Below are positions 1 through 8,945 of a DNA stretch of 64,000 nucleotides, piece by piece. This stretch comes from CAMWXW01 sp051650105 (GTDB lineage Bacteria > Desulfobacterota > Desulfovibrionia > Desulfovibrionales > Desulfovibrionaceae). Every line of letters starts with the position of its first letter. Within the stretch, counting starts at the first letter, position 1. The notes beneath the pieces were generated by a model. That model did not search any database. It had not been told where the DNA came from and worked only from the letters and a program-made list of their open reading frames with translations. Made by a program: the position numbers and the translations under genes. The DNA lies in the NCBI GenBank assembly GCA_051650105.1, contig JBOFIJ010000016.1, forward strand, positions 189,256-253,255, read 5' to 3'.

Positions 1-3
1 CAT
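1..3 (-). CDS. Start codon of next gene downstream of tatB (possibly tatC)
   Basis: The first three bases read ATG on the minus strand, eight bases past the tatB stop, and the sequence between them contains a purine-rich GAGAAA that could act as a ribosome-binding site. A gene following tatB so closely would most often be tatC, but only the start codon lies inside the window, so identity is a guess from the usual tatB-tatC order. Confidence 0.35.
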
Positions 4-11
4 TTTCTCAA

Positions 12-416
12 TTATTCTTTATTTTTGTGAGAAGGTATTGTATCTTCTTCATTCAAAAAAGATTCTTCATGAGGATTTTTTATTTCTGTTGTCAATATAT
101 CCTGAGTCTCTTCTTGTTTTTTTATTGAAGAAAGTACTTCCTTTTGTGTCGAGAAATCTTCTTGTATCTCAGGTTGATTTTCTATGGGTGATGGTATATT
201 TTCGGTGACATTTTCTTGTGAATTTGCATATTTCTTCTCTTCTTCTAAATCTGCAATTTCACTATTTAATGTGCGTTGAAATTGAGTAGATAATCTTCTA
301 AATGTTCCGTATGCTCTACCAAGTTTTGAGGCTATTTCTGGAAGTTTTTGAGGCCCTAATATTATGAGTGCTACAATAAATATTAGTATCAATTCGCCTG
401 TGCCTATTCCAAACAT
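12..416 (-). CDS. tatB: Sec-independent protein translocase subunit TatB (TatA/B family)
   Basis: This is a membrane subunit of the twin-arginine translocon, which exports folded proteins carrying an SRRxFLK-type signal. The protein is 134 residues. It starts MFGIGTGELILIFIVALIILG, one short transmembrane helix with an early Glu, followed by the GPQKLPE hinge and an amphipathic helix to about residue 50. The rest is a charged, low-complexity Glu/Lys-rich tail. The length and long tail favour TatB over TatA, but the families grade into each other. An AAAGGAG motif sits five bases before the ATG. It is the last complete gene of the recA-alaS-guaA run. ApbE at 16989 is a visible candidate Tat substrate. 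Confidence 0.85.
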   Translation of the reverse strand: MFGIGTGELILIFIVALIILGPQKLPEIASKLGRAYGTFRRLSTQFQRTLNSEIADLEEEKKYANSQENVTENIPSPIENQPEIQEDFSTQKEVLSSIKKQEETQDILTTEIKNPHEESFLNEEDTIPSHKNKE

Positions 417-451
417 AGGTACTCCTTTTATATTAGCAGAATACGTGTATT

Positions 452-475
452 GTACATTATTTTTGGATAATGTAC
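452..475 (-). terminator. Perfect hairpin between guaA and tatB
   Basis: GTACATTAT and its exact reverse complement flank a 6-base loop, two bases beyond the guaA stop codon. The stem is 9 bp and AT-rich, and no U-run follows on the minus strand, so it is more likely an mRNA-stabilising or weak attenuating hairpin than a strong intrinsic terminator. Confidence 0.45.
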
Positions 476-476
476 C

Positions 477-2027
477 CTATTCCCACTCTATGGTACTTGG
501 TGGTTTTGAAGAGATATCATAAACAACTCTATTAACACCAGTCACTTCATTTATTATGCGGCGAGAAATACTTTCTAGTAAAGAATAGGGAAGCCTTGAC
601 CAATCTGCAGTCATGGCATCTGTACTTTCAACAACACGTAGTGCTATGGTATATTCGTATGTTCTTCCATCTCCCATAACTCCTACTGTTTTTAACGGAA
701 GAAGTATAGCAAATGCCTGCCATACTTTATTGTAATATCCAGATTCCCTAAATTCCTCTAATACAATATTATCTGCATGTTGTACAATTGCAATACGGCG
801 CTCTGTAACCTCGCCAATTACTCGTATAGCTAATCCTGGTCCTGGAAAAGGGTGACGCCAAATAATTGAATCTGGTAACCCTAATTCTTTGCCTAATTTT
901 CGCACTTCATCCTTAAATAATTCTTTCACAGGCTCAACCAGCTTCATTTTCATATTTTTTGGAAGGCCGCCAACATTATGATGGCTTTTAATGCTCTCAG
1001 ACGGACCGTTTTGAGAAAAAGATTCTATAATATCAGGATAGAGTGTTCCTTGTGCAAGATACTGTATATTATCTAATGCCTGTGCTTCTTGTTCAAATAT
1101 TTCTATAAAGAGTTTCCCTATAATTTTTCTTTTTTCTTCAGGGTCCGTCACACCAGATAATTTTGCTATAAATTGTGCTTTAGCATCAATACAGTGTAAA
1201 TTTAACGTAAAATATTTTCGTAAATATTCCATTATTTCAATGCTTTCGTTACTGCGAAGTAAGCCTGTATCTACAAAGAAACAATGTAGGTTCTTCCCTA
1301 TGGCTTTATGGAGAAGCAATGCCACAACAGTGGAATCGACACCTCCAGAAAGAGCACACAAAACATGTTCATTACCTAGCTGTGTACGTAGATCTTGTAT
1401 AGAGTTTTCCATATAATTTGCCATAGACCATGTTGGAGTAATTTTGGCAATATGAAAAAGAAAATTGCGAAATAATTGTATACCTTCTTCTGTATGGGAA
1501 ACCTCTGGATGAAATTGCACTGCATAAATTTGTTTTAATTCATTTTCCATAGAAGCAATAGGAAGATCACATGTTGAGGAGGTACAAATAAAGCCTTCGG
1601 GGAGTACTGATACTTCATCCCCATGAGACATCCACACTTTTGTTGTTGTAGGAATATTGTTAAAAAGTAAAGAATTATTCGAATGAGAAAGACAGGCTGA
1701 GCCATATTCTTTGTTAGCTGAACTTATAACAGAACCCTTTAGTGAATGCGCAAGCAGCTGCATCCCGTAACAAATGCCCAGGATAGGAATGGCAGAAGAT
1801 AGTATTCTCTCATCTAATAATGGGGAATTAGTGTCATACACATTAGAAGGCCCACCTGAAAGTATAATTGCCTTTGGTTCTGTTGCTAAAGCATCGTTAA
1901 TATTTTGTGTACAAGAGATAATTTCTGAATAAACACCCAATTCACGAATTCTTCTTGCTATAAGATTTGTTACCTGTGAACCGTAATCTATAATAAGGAC
2001 TCTTTGTGTTATCTCTTCTTTTCTCAT
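477..2027 (-). CDS. guaA: GMP synthase (glutamine-hydrolysing)
   Basis: This cytosolic enzyme of the last step of de novo GMP synthesis converts XMP plus glutamine and ATP to GMP. The 516-residue length is normal. The N-terminal class I glutamine amidotransferase has the nucleophile Cys86 in GICYGMQ and the His173/Glu175 pair in FHPEVSH. The ATP-pyrophosphatase P-loop LSGGVDS spans residues 226-232, and the C-terminal dimerisation domain ends in the typical PPSTIEWE. It follows alaS after only 10 bases. Those bases are T plus nine C on the plus strand, so on the message a run of nine G directly abuts the ATG (see the separate entry). Translational coupling to alaS is likely. Confidence 0.98.
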   Translation of the reverse strand: MRKEEITQRVLIIDYGSQVTNLIARRIRELGVYSEIISCTQNINDALATEPKAIILSGGPSNVYDTNSPLLDERILSSAIPILGICYGMQLLAHSLKGSVISSANKEYGSACLSHSNNSLLFNNIPTTTKVWMSHGDEVSVLPEGFICTSSTCDLPIASMENELKQIYAVQFHPEVSHTEEGIQLFRNFLFHIAKITPTWSMANYMENSIQDLRTQLGNEHVLCALSGGVDSTVVALLLHKAIGKNLHCFFVDTGLLRSNESIEIMEYLRKYFTLNLHCIDAKAQFIAKLSGVTDPEEKRKIIGKLFIEIFEQEAQALDNIQYLAQGTLYPDIIESFSQNGPSESIKSHHNVGGLPKNMKMKLVEPVKELFKDEVRKLGKELGLPDSIIWRHPFPGPGLAIRVIGEVTERRIAIVQHADNIVLEEFRESGYYNKVWQAFAILLPLKTVGVMGDGRTYEYTIALRVVESTDAMTADWSRLPYSLLESISRRIINEVTGVNRVVYDISSKPPSTIEWE

Positions 2028-2036
2028 CCCCCCCCC
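2028..2036 (-). promoter_or_regulatory. G9 homopolymer acting as guaA ribosome-binding site
   Basis: On the minus strand the alaS stop TAA is followed by A, then nine consecutive G, then the guaA ATG. There is no other Shine-Dalgarno motif, so the G-run must itself pair with the 16S 3' end. A homopolymer of this length is unusual in such AT-rich DNA and is the kind of tract that can slip during replication, which would shift Shine-Dalgarno spacing. Confidence 0.7.
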
Positions 2037-2037
2037 T

Positions 2038-4692
2038 TTATTGTTTCTTTGAAGCTATATATGTTCTCAAATGTGAAAACCCTTCTTCAAGACCACTAGG
2101 ATTCGTGCCTCCTGCTTGTGCAAGATCTGCTTTTCCTCCGCCTGTAGCGTGTATGAAGGGAGCTATTTCTTGTATTAGGTCTTGAGCTGTGTAGTAGGAA
2201 TGCAATAATTTGGAAACATAGATAAGAATAATAATTTTCGATTGATTTTCCTGAATAGCCAAACAAGCAATACCTTCTGGTATTGCCGTGCGAATATCAT
2301 CCATTATACATTTAACTTTCTTAAGGGAAGAGTTTGCAATTGTATGAAATATAGCAGGGATACCTACAATTTCTTCTTTATGAGAAAGTATTGTTTTACT
2401 TGAGGAAATAGCAAGTTTCTCTGTCATTTCTTGAAGTTCTTTTTGTAAGGATTTCCGTTCTTGTTCTAGGGCAGCGAGTCGTTCCTGTATACCAGATACA
2501 GAACATTTTAATTCAAGAGCTAATGAAGATAATAATGTTCTTTGTTCCTGAATATAAAGCAAAGCAACTTCGCCTGTTACTGCTTCAATTCGTCTTACTC
2601 CAGAGGCAAGACTTGATTCTGATATAATAACAAATGTACCAATAGAGCCTGTACTGCAAACGTGTGTACCACCACATAATTCCATAGATTCATCACCAAT
2701 CGTAAGCACGCGGACAATATCTGAATATTTGTCATCAAAAAGACCAAGCGCACCTTTTTCTATTGCTATGGAATGAGATAGTTCTTCTGTTATAACAGGA
2801 ATATTGGCTAAAATAATTTTATTTACTTCTCTTTCCATAGAATATAGTTGTTCATGTGTAACGGAGCTTATATGTGTGAAATCAAAACGAAGTCTTTCAT
2901 TATCCACATAAGAGCCTGCTTGACGGATATGATTGCCCAAAAATTTGCGTAAAACAGCATGTAATATGTGTGTTGCAGTGTGATTTCTTTGCGTAGCCAC
3001 TCGTTTTGTAGTAGTAATATGCATATCTGTTTTTGTTGCTTCTATAAGACCAGAAATAATTTTTACATGGTGAATAATGCAGTTTGATGGGGACTTTGTT
3101 GTTGTGAGAACTTCAGCTATACCAGATAACGTAACTATACTTCCAGTGTCTCCTTCTTGTCCTCCCCCTGTTGCATAAAAAGGGCTTTTTTCTGTTATAA
3201 TATAGCCGATATCTCCTTCTTTTAATAGTGTTGTAGGAGAAGCCTCTTCATCAAAGAGGAACATAATAGTGCTTTGTGAAGAGAGTGTACCATACCCAAC
3301 AAATTGTGTTTCAGTACAAGAGTGTTGTGTTAGATACGTGTATATTTTTGAAAGGATATTCTTATTAGAGCCTTTCCAAGATGCACGGGCTATTTCTTTT
3401 TGTTTGGTAATACAAATATTCAAGGTGTTTGTATCTATGCAGAGACCATGTTGATGACAGACATCATTAATAATATCGATTGGAAACCCATACGTATCAT
3501 ACAATTTAAAAGCAACGTCGCCTGGAAGCACATTTTGTTTTTTAGAACATATATTGGCAATAATTTCTTCAAGTTGTGCCAAACCTTTATCTAAAGTGAG
3601 AAGAAAAGACTCTTCTTCTTTTCTGAGAATATCTTCGCTAAAGGCAATATTAGAGGATAATTCAGGATAAAATTTACCCATAACCGTTGTAATATAAGAA
3701 ACAACAGAATACAAAAATATGCTAGGTATATTAAGAACTTTACCAAACCTACAAGCTCTTCTCAAAATACGGCGTAATACGTAACCTCTTCCTTCATTAG
3801 AGGGTAATATGCCATCGGCTAACATGAAGGCAATTGCTCTGCTATGATCCGCTATCACTCGCAATGCAATGTCATATTCTTCACCGTTCTCACCATAAGA
3901 ATAGTCACTTTTTGATGCTATATTGGATATAATATCTTGAAATAGATCTATATCATAATTCGAAGATACTCCCTGACAAATAGCGGCAAGACGTTCTAAA
4001 CCAGCACCAGTATCTATGGAGGGCTTTGGCAATGATATGAGTGTACCATCTTTTTGCTGATCGTATTGCATGAAGACCAAATTCCAAATTTCTAGAAATC
4101 TATCACAATCACATATTCCAATACCGCATGTGTCAGAGCATTTCATTTCTATGCCTTGATCTACAAAAATTTCAGAACACGGGCCACATGGTCCAGTGTC
4201 TCCCATAGACCAAAAATTGTCTTTTTTATCAAGTTTGAAAATTCTATTTTCCGAAAAACCACCAATTTGTTGCCATAATGTAAAAGCCTCATCATCATCA
4301 ATATAGACAGTAATATATAGGCGATCTTTATTAATTTGTAATGTCTTTGTGATGAATTCAAAAGCATACGATATGGCTTGCTCTTTAAAATAATCTCCAA
4401 ACGAAAAATTGCCTAACATTTCAAAAAAAGTATGATGTCTTTTTGTACGTCCCACATTTTCTAGATCATTATGTTTTCCACCGGCTCTTAGACATTTTTG
4501 TACTGTAGAGGCGGTTACAAAGGGAAGAGTTTCTGTTCCTTGAAAAACATTTTTGAATTGTACCATGCCAGCATTTGTAAAAAGTAATGTGGGGTCATTT
4601 TTGGGAATAAGAGAAGAAGAGGGCACAACAGTATGTCCTCTTTCTGCAAAGAATTCTATAAATAAACGACGAATAGTCTCTGTGCTATGCAT
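2038..4692 (-). CDS. alaS: Alanyl-tRNA synthetase
   Basis: It charges tRNA-Ala and edits mischarged Ser/Gly. The 884-residue length is normal. The class II catalytic core starts at the N-terminus (motif ending SLIPKNDPTLLFTNAGM). The editing domain carries HTATH near residue 570 and the CGGTH metal-site motif near residue 672. A coiled segment follows, then the C-Ala domain with GGGKADLAQAGG near the C-terminus. It begins four bases after recA ends and runs into guaA 10 bases later, so the three genes are probably co-transcribed. The recA-alaS pairing is common in bacteria. Confidence 0.98.
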   Translation of the reverse strand: MHSTETIRRLFIEFFAERGHTVVPSSSLIPKNDPTLLFTNAGMVQFKNVFQGTETLPFVTASTVQKCLRAGGKHNDLENVGRTKRHHTFFEMLGNFSFGDYFKEQAISYAFEFITKTLQINKDRLYITVYIDDDEAFTLWQQIGGFSENRIFKLDKKDNFWSMGDTGPCGPCSEIFVDQGIEMKCSDTCGIGICDCDRFLEIWNLVFMQYDQQKDGTLISLPKPSIDTGAGLERLAAICQGVSSNYDIDLFQDIISNIASKSDYSYGENGEEYDIALRVIADHSRAIAFMLADGILPSNEGRGYVLRRILRRACRFGKVLNIPSIFLYSVVSYITTVMGKFYPELSSNIAFSEDILRKEEESFLLTLDKGLAQLEEIIANICSKKQNVLPGDVAFKLYDTYGFPIDIINDVCHQHGLCIDTNTLNICITKQKEIARASWKGSNKNILSKIYTYLTQHSCTETQFVGYGTLSSQSTIMFLFDEEASPTTLLKEGDIGYIITEKSPFYATGGGQEGDTGSIVTLSGIAEVLTTTKSPSNCIIHHVKIISGLIEATKTDMHITTTKRVATQRNHTATHILHAVLRKFLGNHIRQAGSYVDNERLRFDFTHISSVTHEQLYSMEREVNKIILANIPVITEELSHSIAIEKGALGLFDDKYSDIVRVLTIGDESMELCGGTHVCSTGSIGTFVIISESSLASGVRRIEAVTGEVALLYIQEQRTLLSSLALELKCSVSGIQERLAALEQERKSLQKELQEMTEKLAISSSKTILSHKEEIVGIPAIFHTIANSSLKKVKCIMDDIRTAIPEGIACLAIQENQSKIIILIYVSKLLHSYYTAQDLIQEIAPFIHATGGGKADLAQAGGTNPSGLEEGFSHLRTYIASKKQ

Positions 4693-4696
4693 AATG

Positions 4697-5749
4697 TTAA
4701 GAATCCTGTACTGGAGTTGCTGATTCTGAAGAACTTTGCTCTAAACCGAGATATTCATATACTTGTTTTTCAATAGCATTTCTTAAGCTCTCATTTTCTT
4801 CTAATAGAACTCGTACATTTTCTCTACCTTGTCCTAATTTTTCTGCGCCATAAGCAAACCAAGAACCACTTTTTTCAATGATACCAGCTTCTACAGCATA
4901 ATCTATAATTTCTCCAGAACGAGATATTCCTGTCCCATACAGTATATCAAATTGAGCTTCCTTGAACGGAGGTGCTAATTTATTTTTTACTATCTTTAGC
5001 TTGGTTCTTGAACCGTAGATTTCTTCTTTATCTTTTAACGATTGAATTCTACGGATATCCATGCGTATGGAACTATAAAATTTTAATGCATTTCCACCTG
5101 TTGTCGTTTCTGGACTACCGTAGCCCATAGTGCCTATTTTCATACGTATCTGATTAATAAAAAGAACAGCTGCATGAGATTTATTAATGGAGCCTGTTAA
5201 TTTACGCATAGCATGTGACATTAATCGTGCTTGGCCACCAATTTGACTTTCTCCCATATTACCTTCTAATTCTGCTTGAGGAATGAGTGCTGCGACAGAA
5301 TCGACAACAACAAGATCTACTGCATTTGAACGTACAAGCATGTCCACAATATCAAGGGCTTGTTCTCCATGATCTGGTTGAGAAATAAGGAGATCTTCTA
5401 CTTTTATACCAAGTCTTTCGGCATACGATGGGTCTAAAGCGTGTTCAGCATCTATAAAAGCGGCTGTTCCTCCAGCTTTTTGACATTCTGCAATAATATG
5501 TAAAGCTATTGTTGTTTTACCTGAAGATTCTGGGCCATAAATTTCAGAGATTCTTCCTCTCGGAATACCACCTATGCCGACGGCAACATTAACTCCTATC
5601 GACCCTGTCGGAATAACAGGTATAGAAACACGCATGCTGTCATTTAATTGCATAACAGAACCTTGTCCATATTTTCGTTCTATAGTTCCTATTGCTGTTT
5701 TAAGTGCTTCTTTACGCATTAGGTCTATATTATCTGGTTTTTTTCCCAT
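4697..5749 (-). CDS. recA: Recombinase A
   Basis: RecA is the ATP-dependent strand-exchange protein of homologous recombination and of the SOS response. The open frame extends upstream to 5953, but I chose the ATG at 5747-5749. It gives MGKKPDNIDLMRKEAL, is preceded by GGAG at five bases, and yields 350 residues, the family's usual size. The extra 68 upstream residues are hydrophobic and unlike RecA. Walker A GPESSGKT is at residues 72-79, and the DNA-binding loop region around GGQARLMSHAMRKL is present. I saw no convincing LexA box in the 200 bases upstream. It heads the recA-alaS-guaA-tatB run. Confidence 0.97.
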   Translation of the reverse strand: MGKKPDNIDLMRKEALKTAIGTIERKYGQGSVMQLNDSMRVSIPVIPTGSIGVNVAVGIGGIPRGRISEIYGPESSGKTTIALHIIAECQKAGGTAAFIDAEHALDPSYAERLGIKVEDLLISQPDHGEQALDIVDMLVRSNAVDLVVVDSVAALIPQAELEGNMGESQIGGQARLMSHAMRKLTGSINKSHAAVLFINQIRMKIGTMGYGSPETTTGGNALKFYSSIRMDIRRIQSLKDKEEIYGSRTKLKIVKNKLAPPFKEAQFDILYGTGISRSGEIIDYAVEAGIIEKSGSWFAYGAEKLGQGRENVRVLLEENESLRNAIEKQVYEYLGLEQSSSESATPVQDS

Positions 5750-5946
5750 GGATTCTCCATAATATAAAAGCTTCATTTCTTCAATAATTGTATTTATAGC
5801 TATACTATAATTATTGCTATAAAGCAAGCTTTTATTTACAGCACAATAGAAGAGTATTGTATTGCCTAAGAAAAGAAAAAAATAAATGATCTTACCATTT
5901 TGTGCTTCTTTTTGCTTTCTTAAAAGGGATATTATTAGGAAATAAC

Positions 5947-5976
5947 TTGACAAGAATGAACTGGTTTTGATACACT
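5947..5976 (+). promoter_or_regulatory. Sigma-70 type promoter for the SRP RNA
   Basis: A perfect -35 TTGACA (5947-5952) lies 18 bases from -10 TACACT (5971-5976). The predicted start falls about 6-8 bases downstream, exactly at the 5' end of the SRP RNA stem. Confidence 0.75.
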
Positions 5977-5981
5977 CACGC

Positions 5982-6060
5982 TGCTAGACGGCAGTAGTTC
6001 TGTGAACCCCGCCAGAATCGAGAGATAGCAACGGTAGCAGTGTTCGCTGGGTGTCTAGCA
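5982..6060 (+). ncRNA. ffs: Signal recognition particle 4.5S RNA (small bacterial type)
   Basis: The RNA pairs with Ffh to target membrane proteins co-translationally. The ends form an 8-bp stem, TGCTAGAC with GTCTAGCA, and inner GAAC/GTTC pairing continues the rod. The apex reads CAGA-AUC-GAGA-GAU-AGCAAC, which aligns position by position with the universal domain IV pattern CAGG-UCC-GGAA-GGA-AGCAGC: asymmetric loop, 3-bp stem, GNRA tetraloop. Several core bases differ from the usual consensus (GAGA loop, AGCAAC instead of AGCAGC). A strong promoter sits immediately upstream. No intrinsic terminator is visible. The gene sits between divergently read recA and an opposing gene whose stop is 12 bases away. 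Confidence 0.85.
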
Positions 6061-6072
6061 TATTTGCTTCTA

Positions 6073-7329
6073 TTACAGGGTGAGTACTGAAACAGAGCCC
6101 ATGCCTTTGTTCTTATTAAATAAGGGTATTCCAAAAGCTTCTTCTAGTGTTGGAAACCTATGTTCCCATCTTCCTGCTGTTGTAATGGCTTTGTGCGATT
6201 GCTCTACAGCGCTCCTGTGTAGATCCTCGTTTGTTAATAGATGAATGCATTTTTCTCTTAATTCTTGTGATGACCTAAAACTAATGGCCTCTAGGATTTC
6301 TTTATCATAATATTCTCCAAACATTATTGTGAAATCTTCTTTTGGATCCATAAGTAAACAGGCATTGCTCGCCATTATATCCTGCACTCTCCACGAAAAA
6401 CCTGTAACAGCTTGAGGATGCGATATATTAAGACAAATTTTACTGCTGTTATAGAGGTTTTCATTATCTTTTAGTGTATAATGCTGACCTGGGCGATAGC
6501 AGAGTCCTAATTCCAAATCGTAATAAAATGTTTCAAGCCAGCTTCCAACGTCGCCACCATAAAGAGATAATCCTAAATCTTTTATACTGCGTAAATATTC
6601 TAATCTTTGACTTTTGGGAATAAGTGCTAGTAAAAAGGCACAAATACTATCTACTGTTTGCTTTTTTGCACCAAATTCTTTTTGTAATTCTTTGTTTAAT
6701 TCTGTCTGATCTATTAGGAAATTTTCTGTGAGTATGTCTCTTGCTTTTTTAAAGAGTGCTTGATTACTACTGTACACAGAATAAAAACTGGGGTGCATAA
6801 TATTTTGCATGTGATTACCGTGAAAATTGGTGCCTATAAAGGTGATATTCTTATCTTGAGTAATTGTATGTGCTTCCAAAGCCGTTGCCGCAGGAACATA
6901 GTGAATAGTGTTCTGTGCAGCATTGCAATGTTTTTTATATTCGTTAAAACTATTACGTGTGGAGGCTAAATATATATAAGATTTGTTAAGGAGCCTCTCT
7001 TTGTTGTAAAATAAATAGAGTGCATCTGCATCATATAGGCCTATAGGTGCATGTATTGTATTTTCAATATCAGAAGGGATAATATTGTTGAATGAAATAA
7101 CAGCATCTGGAGCAAATTTATTTATTTTTTTTATGGCACGTTCTTTTTGAAGAGGAGTTTTCAATTGTATAGTGGAGTCTTTAGAAGCTGCACTATAGAG
7201 CCACTCATTCCACAAAAGAACATTATTGCCATTTTCTGAGAGTGCTTTTGCGAGACTCTCATAAAATATTGCTGTTTTATTTGGTTCTAGAGTGAGTGCT
7301 GATCTAAAGGCGATAAATATATTGGCCAT
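6073..7329 (-). CDS. CgeB-like glycosyltransferase family protein
   Basis: A cytosolic protein of 418 residues with a GT-B-like layout. The N-terminal half has alternating beta-alpha pattern (MANIFIAFRSAL start, later DAVISFNN). The C-terminal half contains NISHPQAVTGFSWRVQDIMA followed by CLLMDPKED, the pattern of the CgeB/Glycos_transf_1_2 family (glycan-binding loop, then an acidic nucleotide site). Members of this family in Gram-negative bacteria often modify surface glycans or flagellin, but donor and acceptor cannot be read from sequence. It has a GGGAG site before the ATG and its own candidate promoter at 7471-7498. It is not coupled to asnS. Confidence 0.65.
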   Translation of the reverse strand: MANIFIAFRSALTLEPNKTAIFYESLAKALSENGNNVLLWNEWLYSAASKDSTIQLKTPLQKERAIKKINKFAPDAVISFNNIIPSDIENTIHAPIGLYDADALYLFYNKERLLNKSYIYLASTRNSFNEYKKHCNAAQNTIHYVPAATALEAHTITQDKNITFIGTNFHGNHMQNIMHPSFYSVYSSNQALFKKARDILTENFLIDQTELNKELQKEFGAKKQTVDSICAFLLALIPKSQRLEYLRSIKDLGLSLYGGDVGSWLETFYYDLELGLCYRPGQHYTLKDNENLYNSSKICLNISHPQAVTGFSWRVQDIMASNACLLMDPKEDFTIMFGEYYDKEILEAISFRSSQELREKCIHLLTNEDLHRSAVEQSHKAITTAGRWEHRFPTLEEAFGIPLFNKNKGMGSVSVLTL

Positions 7330-7470
7330 ACTATTGCTCCCTGTATGAAGTGCTACTGAAGCAAGAAATATACCTTCTTTATAGTTTATTGAACAAAGAA
7401 ATATTCTTTAAAGAGAGAACATTTTTAGTAGATAGTTATGTATAAGAGTTTCTATATGCTTTTGTATGGG

Positions 7471-7498
7471 CATATACTATTCCTATACTATGCGTCAA
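7471..7498 (-). promoter_or_regulatory. Candidate promoter for the CgeB-like gene
   Basis: On the minus strand TTGACG (plus coordinates 7493-7498) is followed after 16 bases by TATATG (7471-7476), about 140 bases upstream of the start codon. The match is good, but such matches occur by chance in AT-rich DNA. Confidence 0.4.
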
Positions 7499-7538
7499 AA
7501 GTAGTATATTTGTAAATTTGTATAGTTGTTATAGTATA

Positions 7539-8933
7539 TTAAAACTCTAAATTTCCTGGTGTTCTTGGAAAAGGGAGAACATCTCGTATATTGCTTATGC
7601 CTGTTAACATCATTAACAATCGTTCAAAGCCAAGCCCAAATCCTGCGTGGGGCACGGAGCCAAAACGACGTAAATCCAAATACCACAGAAAATCTTTTGT
7701 ATCCATTCCCATAGAATTAATGCGATTTTCTAAAAGAGATAACGATTCTTCACGCTGGCTCCCACCAACAAGCTCTCCTATACGAGGTATAAGAATATCC
7801 ATAGCAGCAACTGTTTCATTATCGTCATTTAATTTCATGTAAAATGCTTTGATATCCTTTGGGTAGTTGTAAACAATAACAGGAGATGTGAAATATTCCT
7901 CTGCTAAAAAGCGCTCATGTTCTGTTTGCAGGTCTGTTCCAAAAGAAATAGCATGTTCAAATCGTTCTCTTTCTTTTGATAAAATAGCGATAGCGTCTTT
8001 ATACGAAATGCGTGCAAAAGGACGCAGTACATTGTTTAATTCTTGAAGAAGACCTTTATGAACAAAGGAATCGAAAAGAGTGATATCTTCAAGAGAGTTC
8101 GATATCATTTTTTCCACAACATAGTGGATACAAGATTCTCCTAAATTCATACAGTCGTGTAAATCTCCGAAAGCAAATTCAGGCTCTATCATCCAAAATT
8201 CGCAGGCATGTCGTGATGTATTTGAATTCTCTGCCCTAAATGTTGGCCCAAATGTATATACCTTACCAAGGCCCATCATAAGGGCTTCTGCTTCCAGTTG
8301 CCCAGAAACTGTTAAGCTTGCTTCTTTCGAGAAAAAATCTTTTTGATAATATTCTTTTATTGCTTCTTCTGTTTTTGTTTTTGGTGTTATATATGGATCT
8401 AGTGTAGTAACGGAAAACATTTCCCCCGCTCCTTCACAATCTGAACCTGTTATAATTGGGGTATGAACATAAAAAAAGCCTTTTTCTTTAAAAAAAGAAT
8501 GGATAGCAAAGGCCGCTTCCGATCGAACGCGTAACATAGCTCCATATTTATTTGTGCGAGGTCGAAGATGTGCTATGGTACGTAAAAATTCATCAGAATG
8601 CCTTTTTTTTTGCAGTGGAAATGTTGCGGCATCTGCTGTTCCAAGAAGAGTTATTGTATTTGGAAGAATTTCCCATTTTTGTTGTTTTCCTGGTGATTCT
8701 ATTATATCCCCACAAATATACAGTGAACTGCCAATTGTGTATGCCGCACAAGCAGAAAATAATGGAGAATGAGATGGAATAGTTATTTGAATATTGCTAA
8801 GACATGAACCATCATTTAGTTCTATAAATGTTATTTCTTTAGAGAAACGCAGGGTGCGAATCCATCCAGCAAGAAAGACATTTTTTTGTGTAGCAGTCGA
8901 TTCGAGAAGTGTTTTGATTTCTATTCTATCCAT
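7539..8933 (-). CDS. asnS: Asparaginyl-tRNA synthetase
   Basis: A class IIb synthetase that charges tRNA-Asn directly. The protein is 464 residues, normal for AsnS. The N-terminal OB-fold anticodon domain (VFLAGWIRTLRFSKEITFIEL) is followed by the catalytic core. Motif 2 is TFRAENSNTSRHACEFWMIE, and motif 3 GFGLGFERLLMML is followed by DVLPFPRTP at the C-terminus. AGGAG lies nine bases before the ATG. It starts 12 bases after the FG-GAP-like gene and is probably co-transcribed with it. Confidence 0.97.
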   Translation of the reverse strand: MDRIEIKTLLESTATQKNVFLAGWIRTLRFSKEITFIELNDGSCLSNIQITIPSHSPLFSACAAYTIGSSLYICGDIIESPGKQQKWEILPNTITLLGTADAATFPLQKKRHSDEFLRTIAHLRPRTNKYGAMLRVRSEAAFAIHSFFKEKGFFYVHTPIITGSDCEGAGEMFSVTTLDPYITPKTKTEEAIKEYYQKDFFSKEASLTVSGQLEAEALMMGLGKVYTFGPTFRAENSNTSRHACEFWMIEPEFAFGDLHDCMNLGESCIHYVVEKMISNSLEDITLFDSFVHKGLLQELNNVLRPFARISYKDAIAILSKERERFEHAISFGTDLQTEHERFLAEEYFTSPVIVYNYPKDIKAFYMKLNDDNETVAAMDILIPRIGELVGGSQREESLSLLENRINSMGMDTKDFLWYLDLRRFGSVPHAGFGLGFERLLMMLTGISNIRDVLPFPRTPGNLEF

Positions 8934-8945
8934 GAGATATTTCTC

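Noticed and set aside
5750..5953. N-terminal extension of recA
   Set aside because: It is hydrophobic, unlike RecA, and runs over recA's leader up to the SRP RNA promoter; the ATG at 5749 has the proper ribosome-binding site and family length.
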